This document shows, one piece after another, positions 19,095-31,057 of a stretch of 31,197 bases of DNA; position 1 is the stretch's first letter; each line of letters opens with the position of its first letter. Source of the stretch: Plakobranchus ocellatus (taxonomy: Eukaryota > Mollusca > Gastropoda > Plakobranchidae). The stretch spans positions 93,920 through 125,116 of the forward strand of contig BLXT01002220.1 of assembly GCA_019648995.1 (NCBI GenBank), given 5' to 3'. The notes under the pieces were generated by a model, which had not been told where the DNA came from, did not search any database, and was given only the letters and a program-made list of their open reading frames with translations. The translations under genes and the position numbers were made by a program.

Positions 19095-21841
19095 GTAAAT
19101 GATTATATGGAAGATGATAACATAAATTGATGAAATTGCATAGAAAAAAAACGTTAAAAATTTAATACGTTTATAAAGGGATTTCAACAAATTAGATGTA
19201 TTACATCTAATTTGTTGAAATGTAATGATGCTTGATTCTAAAATGTGAGTTTGAATAGTTTTATACAGTGGAACATGTATAAACCAAAATTCTAGGGAGT
19301 ATGATTTCTATTTTGGCTTAAGCATAGTGCATTAAATAAGTAAGATTAATAACGGAGAGTAACCAACTTCCAAAATATTAAATTAAACCAATCCCACCCA
19401 TTGCCACACCACAATGTGAACGAACACGCCTATCCACAAATCTTTCTCTCTTTTTTATCCATTTCTCTATCTCCTTCTTTTTGCTTTTCAGTAAAGAGGT
19501 TCTTGCGCCTGTTATCTATGTAGAATAATAGAGTTTTTACAATTTCATCATCACCTATGTAAGTTTTCCGGTCCAAGTCTCTACTTTTACAATTTAATCA
19601 TCGCCTAAGTTTTTCCGGTACTGAAGTTCTTCACAAGAGAGATGGCTTTATTACCGGCTGTGGTGCAACAGTGTTTGCTTAGCTTAGCGATGACGGGACC
19701 TAGATATGTAGGGAGTGTCTGGCACTGTCCCGCTGTGTAACTGAGTGGTGGAAGTCTGAAAGAGAAGGGATGGGCAGGTGTGTGCAGTAGACCTAGACCT
19801 AGCCAGACATTGGGCCTGGCCGTCTTTAGTGTGAGGTACCAGTATGTAACAGTATAAGGTTTGCATGGAGTAATGCGCGAAAGAAAGGGATGGGCAAGGA
19901 GTGTAAAAAAAAAAAAAGGATTTCTTTTATATGTCTGTTGGACAGTGACTGGGTTTTCCCTGTAGTTTTTATTTCGCTTTAGCAATAGTAAGGCAGCCAA
20001 CACTTTTGGTTTACTGCATGTTTAATAAGAAAGAATAAGGGGAAAAACGAAAAGCTCTTCAATTTCTTTTTGGTTTTAACGGGTTTTTGATTCAGCCATT
20101 TTTGGTTTAGGTGTGGTCTACTGTAATTCTTTTATTTACCTCAGATTTAATATTAAGAAAAGGAAAGACTATTCCCTGAGTATATCATCTTATCTTGGCA
20201 TTTTTTCATCATTTTGTAGCCTGAAAATGAATTCTCATTACGCTTTTTTAAAATCAAGGTAATTGCAGTATACACTGAACACAAGTTTTAAAAATTACAC
20301 AATTGTATTATATATGTAAGGTGTTAAATCCAGGACTTTTCATCAAACCATATCGTTTAGTGGCATTCAAGGCTTAATAGCAATTAATTGTAATGTTATC
20401 ACAAAAAAAAGGAGACTTTTGTTCTTAAAGAGTGACTCATTTTATGATAACACTTCTCATGGTAAGATTAAAAACTTTAAGATTTTTAAATTTTTGCTCA
20501 TGATAAGTGTCAAACAACTTTAAACTATTTTATTGTGCACTTTAAACACTTCCTACAAACATTCCGGGCTATGAGAGTTGCAGTCTGACAAACAGAGTCA
20601 AGTTTCACTTCTGCTTGATTAACTTTAAATGAAACCATGAACTGGAGCGTTGAAAACTGCTGCTCGTATGTGGAAAACTTTCTTTAGACATGCCTTATAC
20701 TTTCTTTTCAAACAAGCATTGAAAATTTTTTGCTTTTTTGCTTTAAAATCTTGGTTTCATGTCAGTGATGTAGACTCACATCTCAACTCATTTTCTTACT
20801 ACTCATATGATTAATATTTATTTTTTCAATTTTTGTCAGAGCTGCATTATCAAGCGATACTGTGAGAAACGATTTGTCAATAAATACCTGGCAACCATTG
20901 GTATTGATTATGGAGTCACCAAGTGAGTTCCAGATCTTGTTGGTTTTTTTTCCTGGTTTTTCAGATTCTTAATTAAAAAAAATATATATTTTGAGATGGT
21001 CTGGATACAATGTGATGTTAGTTGGAGAGGAAGAAGTACCTGAGTTTTTTTTCTTCTTTTTTTTGTGTGTGTGTAATTCTTGATTTCAATAAGATAGGTA
21101 TGGCAAGATGTAAAATCTTAAGAGACAAATTTTGCACAATACGTTGTAGGAATTTTTTTATTATATAAAGAAGAACATTAAGATTTTTTAAAATGATTTT
21201 TTATCTGCAAGTTCAACTTATATCTCTCTTTTCCAAACATGGTATTGTATATAAATAATTTATATTTTTAATCCAAAGGCAACTACATATTTATCACTAT
21301 AAAATTTTTATTTCTTAATTTCTTGTTAATCATTTTTTTACTAGAGTGACTTTAAAAGACAGAGATATCAAGGTGAACATTTTTGATATGGCTGGCCACC
21401 AGCTTTTTTATGAGGTAGGCATTGATTTAAGAAACTTTATAGAAAGTTTAAAATTTAATATTATTATTATGATTACACTAAAAATAATTTCTGCCATATG
21501 AAATAGTAATTGCTCATTGAGTATTTAAAGAAAAAAAATGTATTTTACAATCTAACATAAAAACAAATAGAAATTAATGTCAATTTGATAAATAATATTG
21601 CTGATGCTTTTTGTCCCCTACAGGCATCTTGAAAAATAAGAGTTTTGAATCTTTGACTTTTTTACTTTTCATAGTTTAAATCACAATTTAAGCCATGAAA
21701 CTGATAGAAGTTAATGGTGTTCCCTTTTCAATGGTTTTTTTTTTTTGAATGAAAAAGCAAGACATTTTGTCTGATTGCATAAGTGTTTAACTTTTATTAG
21801 TTATATCACTTTTTTCTTAAAATATCTCCAATCACTCCACT

Positions 21842-21893
<52 letters not shown>

Positions 21894-24330
21894 GATTTGC
21901 ACATTTTATCTTTTTCCACCACAGACTTCTACACCTCGAACATCAGCACTCCATAACCAAGATTAGTTCCTAAAAAGGTTTTTCATTTGATTTAAATATC
22001 TGAGCATTTGCTTCTTTTTTTTTGTGTTTATGTTGAAAACGACCAGGTGAGAAATGAATTTTACAAGGACACACAAGGTGCTATACTAGTCTACGATGTA
22101 TCAGACAGAGCAAGTTTTGAAGCCCTTGATTTTTGGATGGAGGAGCTCAGCAATGAAATTGGGAACAAAGCAGAGATTGACAGCATTGTAGTGTGTGTTT
22201 GTGCCAACAAGGTATGCAGGGCAAAGCACTCAGAATATATAGACAATGCACTTTACCTGTGATAAATCTGGTCTAGTTCTTTTTGCCAATATTTTTATTG
22301 AATACATGTAATTATTAAAAAGATTGAAAAAAAAAACTCCTGTTGCTGATAATGAACTTTTCTTTCTGCAAGTGAAAATGAGCAATGTGATACCATCAAA
22401 AACATATCACTGCATAAAGGGGGGTGGAGAGGAGGTTTGTGTAGTACTCTAGGTTGAAAGGATACTATCTGTATCAACAACTTTGTTTTATCAGATGGAG
22501 AACAAGTTAAACTAGGAATTTAAATATCTAGAAATATCAGAAAATTAATCTCCATTTATCAGTATTGACATTAAATGGACTTTACTGATAAAACAGGCAA
22601 GTTTGAGGTCTCAATGAACTGTAGTAGATTGAAAGATCAAATGTAGCATATTTACTTAATTCATATTTTGATTTCTTAGAAAGTTATAGGCCTCATGATC
22701 AAAAATGTTTGACTGTATTTAAATTTTACAAATATTGAGATAAAAAGGATATATACAGACTTGTTAAAAGCACTAGGAACTCTAAATCTTGTCCACCAAA
22801 AAATACAAAAACAAATAACTATGATGTTGTATATGTTACTATTTTCTATGTTTCAGACTGATTTGCGCCGCCAAGTTGATGTATCAGAGGGTCAACTCTG
22901 GGCTGATGCACACGGTTTTCACTTCTTTGAGACATCGGCTCTTTCTGGGGAAGGAGTCAATGAAATGTTTCAGGTGAGTTGTTGGTTTTAAAACGTGGCG
23001 TAAAAACAAGTGATATAGGAAATCAATTATATTAAGTTTTTAGATACATTGCATTACAATTCAAAAGCACATTATATCAAGATATTGAGGGCTTATTGCT
23101 TTTTCGTTTTTTTGAAACAGTTTAAAAGTTTTGATACATTTTACAACACTTTCTCTCAGTACCTAAATGTCACATTACACAACAGGCTTTCGTTTTCATT
23201 GTTAAAAATTAATTTATATCGCATGACCTTAAAATGAGAACTGGGATGACTTTTTAATGGACTGAGTCATTTTTGCAGATATGCTTTATGCATAAAATGA
23301 TCATTTTTTTCATTGTCTTGCCATATAACCTAATAAGTATTGTGAGAATATTAATAGAGACATTAATTTTTAACTTACCTTTTTGTGGCAGTACTTGCAC
23401 TTTTACTGAATTTCCCACTGATTTCCTACTCTCAGCGTACCAAAAACCTGTGTGAACTTCAGCTAGTGTACATTTTCGTCTTTAATCGTTTTTGATTTCA
23501 TCTGTATTGAAGGCTTTGTTTGAGGGTGTTGTCAAGACTTGTGAGAATGGAGGTAAGAGGGAACCTATGGCCACGCAGCTGGGCTACACCAAGGAACAGA
23601 TAGACGCCATCCAGCGGTTAAAGAATGCAAGGAATGATTATGAGCGGCTGGGCCTGGCTCCTGGTGCATCAAAGTGAGTGCAAATTCACCACTGTGTAAA
23701 TGTCCCATTAAATGGGTCAATTTGCTGGTCTATTAGATCGAACCAAATTTTTAAATTAAATTGTTGAAGCTGACCTTTTCCTTTGTGTACTGAATTTTGT
23801 ATAGAGATTCTATAAACTTTCTTCATATTCATAATCATACCAAGTTTTTGTCTCTTCAATTTGAGAAATCTGTTTCATTTCAATTTCTGGGACTTCACAG
23901 TAATGTTATCTAAATGATATGTTAAAAAAAGATAAAATTTGACTTGTTTCAAAAAATATTTTTAAAATTTTAGATACTGATTTTTGCCTTTTTCTTGAGA
24001 ATCTTAGATTTAATTCCTTTTTTTTTTGTTTTTTTGAAGAATGCTTATTTTGGATATTTCTTTTTCAATTTAACGGGAGCAAAATCTTAACTAAGATAAA
24101 GTTACAACCTTTGCTTTCAAGCACTTGACTTCTAGTTTCTACACTAACTGCCACTAATCTTTTATGTTAAAACATTGTACTTATTCTTCTGTCACTCCAG
24201 AGATGACGTGAACAAATCCTATAGAAAACTGGCAGTTTTGCTACACCCAGACAAAAGTGTTGCACCGGGAAGTGAAGAGGCTTTTAAACTGTTAGTGGCT
24301 GCAAGAACATCGTTGCTAAAAAAATGCTGA
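19014..24330 (+). CDS. DNAJC27: DNAJC27 (RBJ), Rab-like GTPase with C-terminal J domain, seven exons, complete
   Basis: Joined exons: 19014-19094, 20840-20922, 21345-21414, 22047-22211, 22857-22973, 23513-23673, 24201-24330. This gives 268 residues against about 273 in human. Residues 14-180 are a Ras/Rab-type GTPase: P-loop GSAESGKS (21-28), switch I with conserved Thr46 ([13 protein letters not shown]), switch II DMAGH (69-73), base-binding NKTD (132-135) and ETSAL (158-162). Residues about 214-268 form a short J domain with HPD at 241-243, expected to stimulate Hsp70. As in the vertebrate protein, the usual switch II Gln is His (DMAGH), so GTP hydrolysis is probably slow. There is no C-terminal prenylation box, although the protein ends KKC. 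Vertebrate RBJ has been linked to nuclear MEK/ERK signalling; whether that holds here is unknown. All junctions are GT-AG and in phase. Confidence 0.97.
19181..19221. repeat. Perfect 20-bp inverted repeat (hairpin) in DNAJC27 intron 1
   Basis: Bases 19181-19200 and 19202-19221 are exact reverse complements around a single T at 19201. It lies 86 bases after the exon 1 donor. Transcripts could fold into a near-closed hairpin. It resembles the core of a tiny MITE or a recent inverted duplication. Confidence 0.9.
19535..19619 (+). repeat. Imperfect direct duplication of about 36 bp
   Basis: TTTTACAATTTCATCATCACC to TTTTCCGGT (about 19535-19572) recurs with a few changes and a small deletion as TTTTACAATTTAATCATCGCC to TTTTCCGGT (about 19584-19619). 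The following 19620-19910 has more G+C than the rest of the intron and contains a shorter repeated motif, AAGGGATGGGCA, near 19764 and 19887. It may be part of an unrecognised mobile element. Confidence 0.6.
20840..20922 (+). CDS. DNAJC27: DNAJC27 exon 2: P-loop end and switch I
   Basis: The acceptor is TTTTTGTCAG. It encodes [20 protein letters not shown] to GVTK, nearly identical to human over this stretch as recalled. The donor is GTGAGT at 20923, phase 2. Confidence 0.97.
21345..21414 (+). CDS. DNAJC27: DNAJC27 exon 3: switch II (DMAGH)
   Basis: The acceptor is TTTTTTTACTAG. It encodes [20 protein letters not shown] to FYE. The His in DMAGH replaces the catalytic Gln of ordinary Ras-family GTPases. 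The donor is GTAGGC at 21415, phase 0. Confidence 0.97.
21845..21890. repeat. (CT)n microsatellite in DNAJC27 intron 3
   Basis: About 23 uninterrupted CT units on the plus strand, which is the sense strand of DNAJC27. Confidence 0.95.
22047..22211 (+). CDS. DNAJC27: DNAJC27 exon 4: GTPase core to NKxD
   Basis: The acceptor is AACGACCAG, with a weak pyrimidine tract. It encodes [20 protein letters not shown] through VVCVCANK. Phase 0 at both ends. The donor is GTATGC at 22212. Confidence 0.97.
22857..22973 (+). CDS. DNAJC27: DNAJC27 exon 5: TD of NKTD and the ETSA motif
   Basis: The acceptor is TTCTATGTTTCAG. It encodes [20 protein letters not shown] through the [15 protein letters not shown] segment, the G5 base-recognition loop. 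The donor is GTGAGT at 22974. Confidence 0.97.
23513..23673 (+). CDS. DNAJC27: DNAJC27 exon 6: linker and start of the J domain
   Basis: The acceptor is CTGTATTGAAG. It encodes [18 protein letters not shown], then the linker and [13 protein letters not shown], the first J-domain helix. The donor is GTGAGT at 23674, phase 2. Confidence 0.97.
24201..24330 (+). CDS. DNAJC27: DNAJC27 exon 7: J-domain HPD and C-terminus
   Basis: The acceptor is TCTGTCACTCCAG. It encodes [20 protein letters not shown] to LLKKC and TGA at 24328-24330. The HPD tripeptide needed to stimulate Hsp70 ATPase is intact. The J domain stops right after helix 3, as in the vertebrate protein. Confidence 0.97.
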
Positions 24331-25167
24331 CACATTACATCCTTGCCTTGCTGTTGTTCCCTCTCATCCAATCATTTTTTGTATAATTTATGACCACAGT
24401 TGTCCCTGTCTTCGAATATCACATTTTATGGCTCAGTTGTTGCTTCTCTCTGCTGATTGGTTGATGCTAGTATCAGAAATCTCTATGCATATTGGTGTAC
24501 ATATATTTATTTTATACTCTTGTACAGTTACATTATTATAATTTAGTGTTCACTTTCTCATCCAGCACTAAGTAGGGTAAGACTTCAGAACGTGCACGCA
24601 AGAAAAATAAATTTAAGAAAGCTAGATTGCTAACCAACCTGTCATATTAAAGAATATCCATTTAAGAATGTGAAAAAAGAGATCACGTGCATTATATTTC
24701 TATATTATTTGCTGAAACAGACTTGATCAACAAAAACTCGGCCACCATTACCCAATGGTGATGTGAGATGATAATTTTTTTTCCAAAAATTTTAAAAGAT
24801 ATCATTGTTTTAAGATTACTTTAAAATTATTTGTAATTTTTGATAGTTGTTGGTAAATTAAAAAAATAGAATTACCTTCATTTTGTTATTATTATTGGAA
24901 TATCGCTATGTGCATAATCAAAATCTTTCCCTAGGTAGATTTGATCTAAATCAAACTTTCCTAAGTCAATCACCTTATAAAAGATCTCATACGTCTGGAA
25001 GAATTTAAGCTATCGTTTCTTAATGATAGAGAACAATGTAATAAGTATCTTATGAATTGATACGTGGATTTTTTTTTTTTCATCTTCCGCAGTTGCCCAT
25101 TGTATTGTATTTTCAGTTATGTTAAAACAGTTCAAATAAAATTTAAGGACAGACTTTTATTAATAAA
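24331..25167 (+). other. DNAJC27: Probable 3' UTR of DNAJC27
   Basis: A+T-rich sequence with no coding signal after the stop codon. Polyadenylation hexamers occur as AATAAA near 24605, at 25135-25140 and at 25162-25167. The last two lie close together and would give a 3' UTR of about 0.8 kb. Which one is used cannot be told from sequence. Confidence 0.4.
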
Positions 25168-28100
25168 GACCTACATGTAAGTTGTAAGTCCTTTCATATA
25201 TGGGAGTCTGACAATGTTACAGTGCTACATTTAAGGTCAGAAAGTTGTTCATCATTTTATCTTTTTTTTTACTCATATCAAGCAAACTTAGAATAGCCTC
25301 ATGTGCCTCAATCTTGTATTTTCTCTTTCCCCATTCTATCACAGCATCACATATAATATTTTTGTACAGCAGTTTGGTGTAAGCTTACTTGGTTTTTTTA
25401 ATTGATACAAAGTGTGAAACTGCTGACTTGTGAAATTTCATTCCTCAATATTTTTCTAACATTATGCAATCCAATTCCGTCCATCAAATTAAAAGCACAT
25501 CACATGTATTTATGTTCCAAGATGGCATTTATTCAATTGCTTCAGTCAATGGTTTACATTATCACTTTTCATGAAAAATGTTGTATCAATAAGCCATAAA
25601 ACCCAAACTGTCCATGTAAACACTACAGTGAACCTTGAATTCAAGACGCTTGGATCAATATCAGCTTTGAGTTCAACAAGGCATAAATCATAAAGTCCCA
25701 TTATTTTCTATTTCCCCCATGGCTTTATTAAAAAGCCTTGGTTTGAATAATTGCCAAAATCAACAACCTGGGGTTTAGCAAGGTGGCTGATGTAAGTTAT
25801 ATTTTTATTTCACAAGCATGCTCATAATTCTCCATCATATGCAAGTGTCAGCATGTGTATTTGTGTAGGCTTCTACAAAGGAGTCCAAGTAGAAGTAGAG
25901 TTAGTGCGAGAACAATAGGCCCAGGTGGATCTGGATTATCTTGCATATATACGTAAGATCTAGTTACTTTCATTTTTAGTGCACATGTGCAGTTCTAAAA
26001 ATAAGTGAGTACACATATCTTTATTTGTTGACTCTCAAATCATATTTGCCTCTTGAACTGCTTCTTCCAAATAAGAATTTAAAAAAATAACAAAAAACCC
26101 ACAATATTTGCTTTAACGAAGGCAGTCCACATTTCCAAGTATGATGAGAATTTTAAAGTTCAATGTATTTGCTCTGATGAAGGCAGGTCGAATTTCCTTG
26201 TAAAAATTTTTAAGTTTGTTTTATTAATTGCTCCTGTCAGTTCAGATTGTAAGTAAGAAATTTTTCCATCACTTTATTATATAGCGAATTGAATCATAAG
26301 CAGGCGATTTCCTTTTCTTTTCAATAGAATAAGATTGGGGGGGGGGGGTAAAAAAGAGCTATGTCCCTTCAATGGAAGTGGACCTTTCACGCTCTAACAG
26401 TTTGTCATATAAAGCTGCTGGTTATAAAGCTTTGCTCTCTAACCATAAGTTAAGATGGTTTGTTGGAATTTTCTGCCCGAAAACAATGATGATATAAATT
26501 TGAAGTAGAATTACATGTATGTATAGGAACAGACCAAAGTCTTCCTCCTAACTTCTTCTTTTTTGAGGAAATGAACTTAGACTGAAAGTCACGCAAGATT
26601 GGCGACTGCTGCTGAAGATAATCTCATGATTTATTTTAATTCTTTACATGTTAATGAAATAAGAATGTGTGATGCGTCCACACTAAATAAGTTCTCTGCC
26701 GGAAATTGCCTGACAGAAACATAAAGCAAAATAGATAAAAAATTGTTGCAGATTTTGAAAGTTCCCTCTTTGCAGATCTCTAAGGGATGAGCAACTGTGA
26801 TCTATTGCAATGTGTTAAAAACATGTTTCGTTGGAGGGGGGGGAAGAAGAAGGATTTCTTTCAGTTTTCAAATATTCTGTGTTTGGCCTATACCTTGATA
26901 AGCAGCTCTGATGGACCAGCCACAAATACCCAGTTTTGCTGTACTTTTCAGTATAAGTGAGTGAAGTATACTGTGTATTTTCAATGTGGTGTGTGAAAAT
27001 ATTCCCATCAATGTAAGTATTTTTATGTAATTTCTTCCCATTAGTGTCATACCAATAGCTTTCACCTCAAGAGAGACAGAGAGGTTGTGAATCTTTTCAG
27101 CATTTTTGTTATCATTTGTTTGTGTAATATAATCTATTCTCTGTGTGAAGAAATCATGCTTTTTAACTTTGTCCAGCCAGCCTTTGGTGGAGGTTTTAAA
27201 CCTGCAGATTTCAGGGCAAGTTTGCTACCTTTTCCTCCACCAAGCCCCCATGTTTGGAAAAATTGCAGTGTACAATAAAAAAAAAAAAAAAATGGTACAA
27301 AGCAAGATCTCTGGAAAATGAGGAAACAAAGGGAGAAATTTTTTACATTCGTTTCATATTAAAGGCTTCACCACTTCTGGATAATTTGTTATTCTTTATG
27401 TTTCCTTAGTTAGTCTTATGATATAAGAAGCTTAAGCTTTTAACATTTGCCCATTGTTCAAAGGGAACAAACAAAGCACATGTCCAGAAACGTGACCTAA
27501 TATGTTATATGTTGCACAGAACTGGTTTATTACTTTTAACCTAGGGGGTTTAAAAAACCTTGAATGTTACATATGAAGACATTTGAAAAAATGTCAAGAT
27601 GCAATCATTTATTGGCTGCAGACGTACCAAACCTCTGAAGTGCCTTTTTTGTGCATTGGGACTTCAGAGATTTGACAAGCTTGGCATCGATATAGTTTCC
27701 AGTGAAAAACACAAGCACACTAGACTGGATCATATCAGAGAAAGGAAGGCAAGCATCTTGGGGAACAAGATCTTTTGCATTTATTGGTCTCAGCCGCCAA
27801 ACTAGGTTCACAACATAATGATGAATGTACACATGCGATGTAAAAATTAACTTCCCATTAAAAGCAATCTAAAAATTTGCTCATCTTATTTATATACTTA
27901 GTTACACTAGACTGAGTGCCTGACTACAAAGCAAATCAAATTCACCATTCATGATGCCTCATTTCTTTGAAGAAAAATGACTTTCTGAAAACAATGAGAG
28001 TGGAATAAAAAGTTCATCTACATACAAGTGCACACATAAAAACTAAAAGCTTTGCAATTTGGGCAGAAACCAAACAGTTAAGTTATTCTTCTTGGACTGA

Positions 28101-30981
28101 ACAGATCTTTTTTTCTTTACTTCTTGTGAAACAGATATTTGCTTTTGCTAGTTTCTGACCTGACGGGAAACTTGTAACCGCCATAAAGAAAATGAAATCT
28201 AAGACAGTTCATAAATTTAGGAAAAAGCCAAAACTGCACTCTGTTACAGGCACAGAGCAAATGGGCATCATCACTTCACATACAGCCAGAACTAATGCTT
28301 GAGTATGTTCCGTACAGTTAAAATATATCCGGTCATTAAAAACATCAGTTCTCGTTTATGAAATTAAAAATAAATCAAACACCCACACACAAAAACCAAA
28401 GGGATAGTGGAGAGCATGCATGTATATAGTAAAGTTCATATAAGTTGAACTGTACTATATCCCTTGTTTTTCCACATTAACTTGATATGTACCAGGAGAA
28501 ATACTTAAATGTTTGCAAAACCATAATTTTCTTCCAATTTTAGAATTATGGGTCAGGATCTTTCAGATTCAGAGACAAAAAGTTCGCTGAATTCAGTTAA
28601 AGCTAAATAAAACCCAGTCAATATCAACCAAAAGTGTAGGCTTGCTTAAAAAATAAAAAAAAAGTATATGTGGCAGACACACAAAATGAGACAAGTTGTG
28701 GATTCACGCGATCAAATTCAAATCAAAATATGATAAATTAAGGAAGAAAATATTACCATTACCAAATACCATTGTGGTCAGTATATACAAGTATACTGCA
28801 TAGCAATAGAACGTTCAGCACACAATGAAATGAACCATTTTTACTTCTCTAGTTCAGTTTTCATTTAAATTCAATAACGCACATGAGCAAGTTGACTCAT
28901 TTTGCAGGCCTGCTACACAAATAATATAAATAGATTTTTTTTAAAAAGGTTAAAAATATATTAATACTAGGCTGAGATTCTTTCCTTGACTTTAGAATGT
29001 ACAATTCATCTCTCGACACAATTAAAAAAAAAAAATCTCAGAGAAATCCCACGTCTTTCGTCCTGTTGACACAAACTATATTGAGAAAATGTTGGCAATG
29101 AGTTGGAGAACTAGCCAGCAGCAAGCATAAAATCTTGTATGAATCAAACATTGCAATTTTACATTAGAAATTTTTTATCATGAACAACAGACATAAGTAG
29201 TAAAAGCAGAGGTCAGTTTTTTCTATGCTGAGCAAACATTTGATCCAAGGGGTCTAAAATGTCTTGAGCATTTCAGGATTGATCCCAGTTTTGCAAAAAC
29301 AATGGTGTAAAATTTAAAAGTTGACATTTAAAACTTTCCTTCCAAAAACAAGCTTTCAATAAGTACCAAAACTAAAGCAAGAGGAAAAAAAAAAGGACAA
29401 ATCTTTGGTTTTTATTTTCAAAATGATTCATTTTGTTTTGCAACACTGAACAAAATGTTTCTCTCTTCCTATGAAAACCATACAACTTTACAGCTCGCCT
29501 TTGAATCAACAAATATAATTGTTTTGGTAAGACCAACAATAAAAAACTGGACTATCTTTTAATGGCTTATAAACATCTTTTGGTTCACCTGTACACAAAC
29601 CTGCTACTCATAAATTTATAAAAAGTAAACGATAACAATTTCATTCATTCTTTGCTCCCATTGACATCAAAATTTTCACCGATTCTACCATCTCAGGAAA
29701 CTTTGAAAAGGATTTTTTTCAACAAGTCTCTTTATTCTCCCAGTTTGAAAGTGAAGTTTTTCTTTGATGGAAATTTATTTGAAGCAGAATATATTGCACA
29801 CGGGGGGTGCACTCATTCTCTCTTTAGTTTTGCTATGAACAGGCTCATCTTTATTTGGGGAGAATAAAATAAATTTTGATTTCAAAATTAAAACTTTAGG
29901 TACACATGGTTAAGTTTATTAAAAGTAAAGTATGGAGAGGACATTAAAGAAGGTATCCATAAAATAAGATAAATCAAACTGTTGAATAGTAATTTCCCTA
30001 TCTTAAAAACCTCTTTTCGACTGCTATTTCAGCCATAATCAGTTCAACTATGTGAGGCTAAGGTATGTTTTTGTTTATCCTCACTCTCTCTAAGAAAAAC
30101 TAACTTTAAGGAAATGAAGTTCCTCCCATAAATTTACAACACATCAAGCAATAAACAACATTTGAGCAATTGATGAATGTCACGAATGTACAGTTCATTT
30201 ACTATCAGTAACTTTACATAAAAACACTGTGCACAACTAAACCTTCAACCTAATAAATAGATGATAGATGAATACTTGTACATCCACTGCACTTAGTGGT
30301 CCAGAAACATGGCTTTACTCTTTGCTGAGCATTCTTCCTTCTTTAGACTGCTGACAAACATATCTTAAAATGCAATGACTGGGCTGGGCACAGAAAAATC
30401 AAACTAGCTCATTTCCACTACCATAATGCCATTCTAAAAAAACAAGTAGTGGTCTATAACTCCTGACCCACAGAGGCTGGCTGCAAATCTCACATCCGCT
30501 TGTGTTAAGTAGTGAAATCAAAATCCTCGAACATGAAACATCAGCTTATCATTTTAATTGCATAACATATATTTGACAATGTATATATATATGTGTATGT
30601 GTATATAAATCTTTCAAAATAAGTAGATACTCGTCACCAAAAGGAGACAAACATTCCTAAAAGTGCCTTTCTCCCAACCAAAGTGAAAGCAATATGATAA
30701 ATGATATTAAAAGTCTGGAACTATGCTTGTGCTGTCTCTTCTGGTGCTTATCATGATGGTGGCTGGTGGCGGTGGTGGTTGTTGCTGTTGTCAGTGGTTT
30801 AGATGACCCAGGGCTGCAAGATCTACTAAACCCTAAAAACCTTCAACAAATCACTCAGGCTGAGCCTTTCTGCATATTCCTGTTTTCTAAGTACTGGAAC
30901 CTCAGTGTGGAGGAAGGGGGACATGGGGGGCAGGGGGACGGGAGATATGGAATAGAGGAACATTTTGACCACCACTGCAGG
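25168..30981. other. Convergent intergenic region and probable 3' UTR of the right-hand minus-strand gene
   Basis: I found no convincing coding exon in these 5.8 kb. The right part, next to the minus-strand stop codon at 30982-30984, is probably its 3' UTR; several TTTATT hexamers on the plus strand (AATAAA on the minus) are possible poly(A) signals. A G12 run lies at 26337-26348 and TA/TG-rich sequence near 30582-30608. A minus frame at 27605-27832 is the most protein-like of the open frames but has no recognised family and no clear splice acceptor. Confidence 0.4.
27629..27673. repeat. Imperfect 13-bp inverted repeat (hairpin)
   Basis: AAACCTCTGAAGT (27629-27641) and ACTTCAGAGATTT (27661-27673) are reverse complements except for one pair, with a 19-base loop. 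Confidence 0.7.
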
Positions 30982-31057
30982 CTAGTTGCTCCTGTCATAC
31001 TGTTCGGCGATGGCATCCAAGAAGTCCATTGTGTACAAATAATGCTCTTGCTTTACG
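30982..31057 (-). CDS. Last coding exon of an unrecognised gene, partial
   Basis: On the minus strand an acceptor, TTGTTTATCTTCAG, ends at 31058. It is followed by a phase-2 exon reading VKQEHYLYTMDFLDAIAEQY and then DRSN before TAG (30982-30984). The acidic, helix-like C-terminus and the clean acceptor look like real coding sequence. I do not recognise the family. Earlier exons lie beyond the right edge. The gene converges on DNAJC27. The plus-strand open frame across this stretch (30766-31101) is its shadow. Confidence 0.6.

Noticed and set aside
19605-20003. 132-codon minus-strand frame in DNAJC27 intron 1
   Set aside because: No family recognised and it starts in low-complexity sequence. 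Treated as a possible repeat, not a gene.
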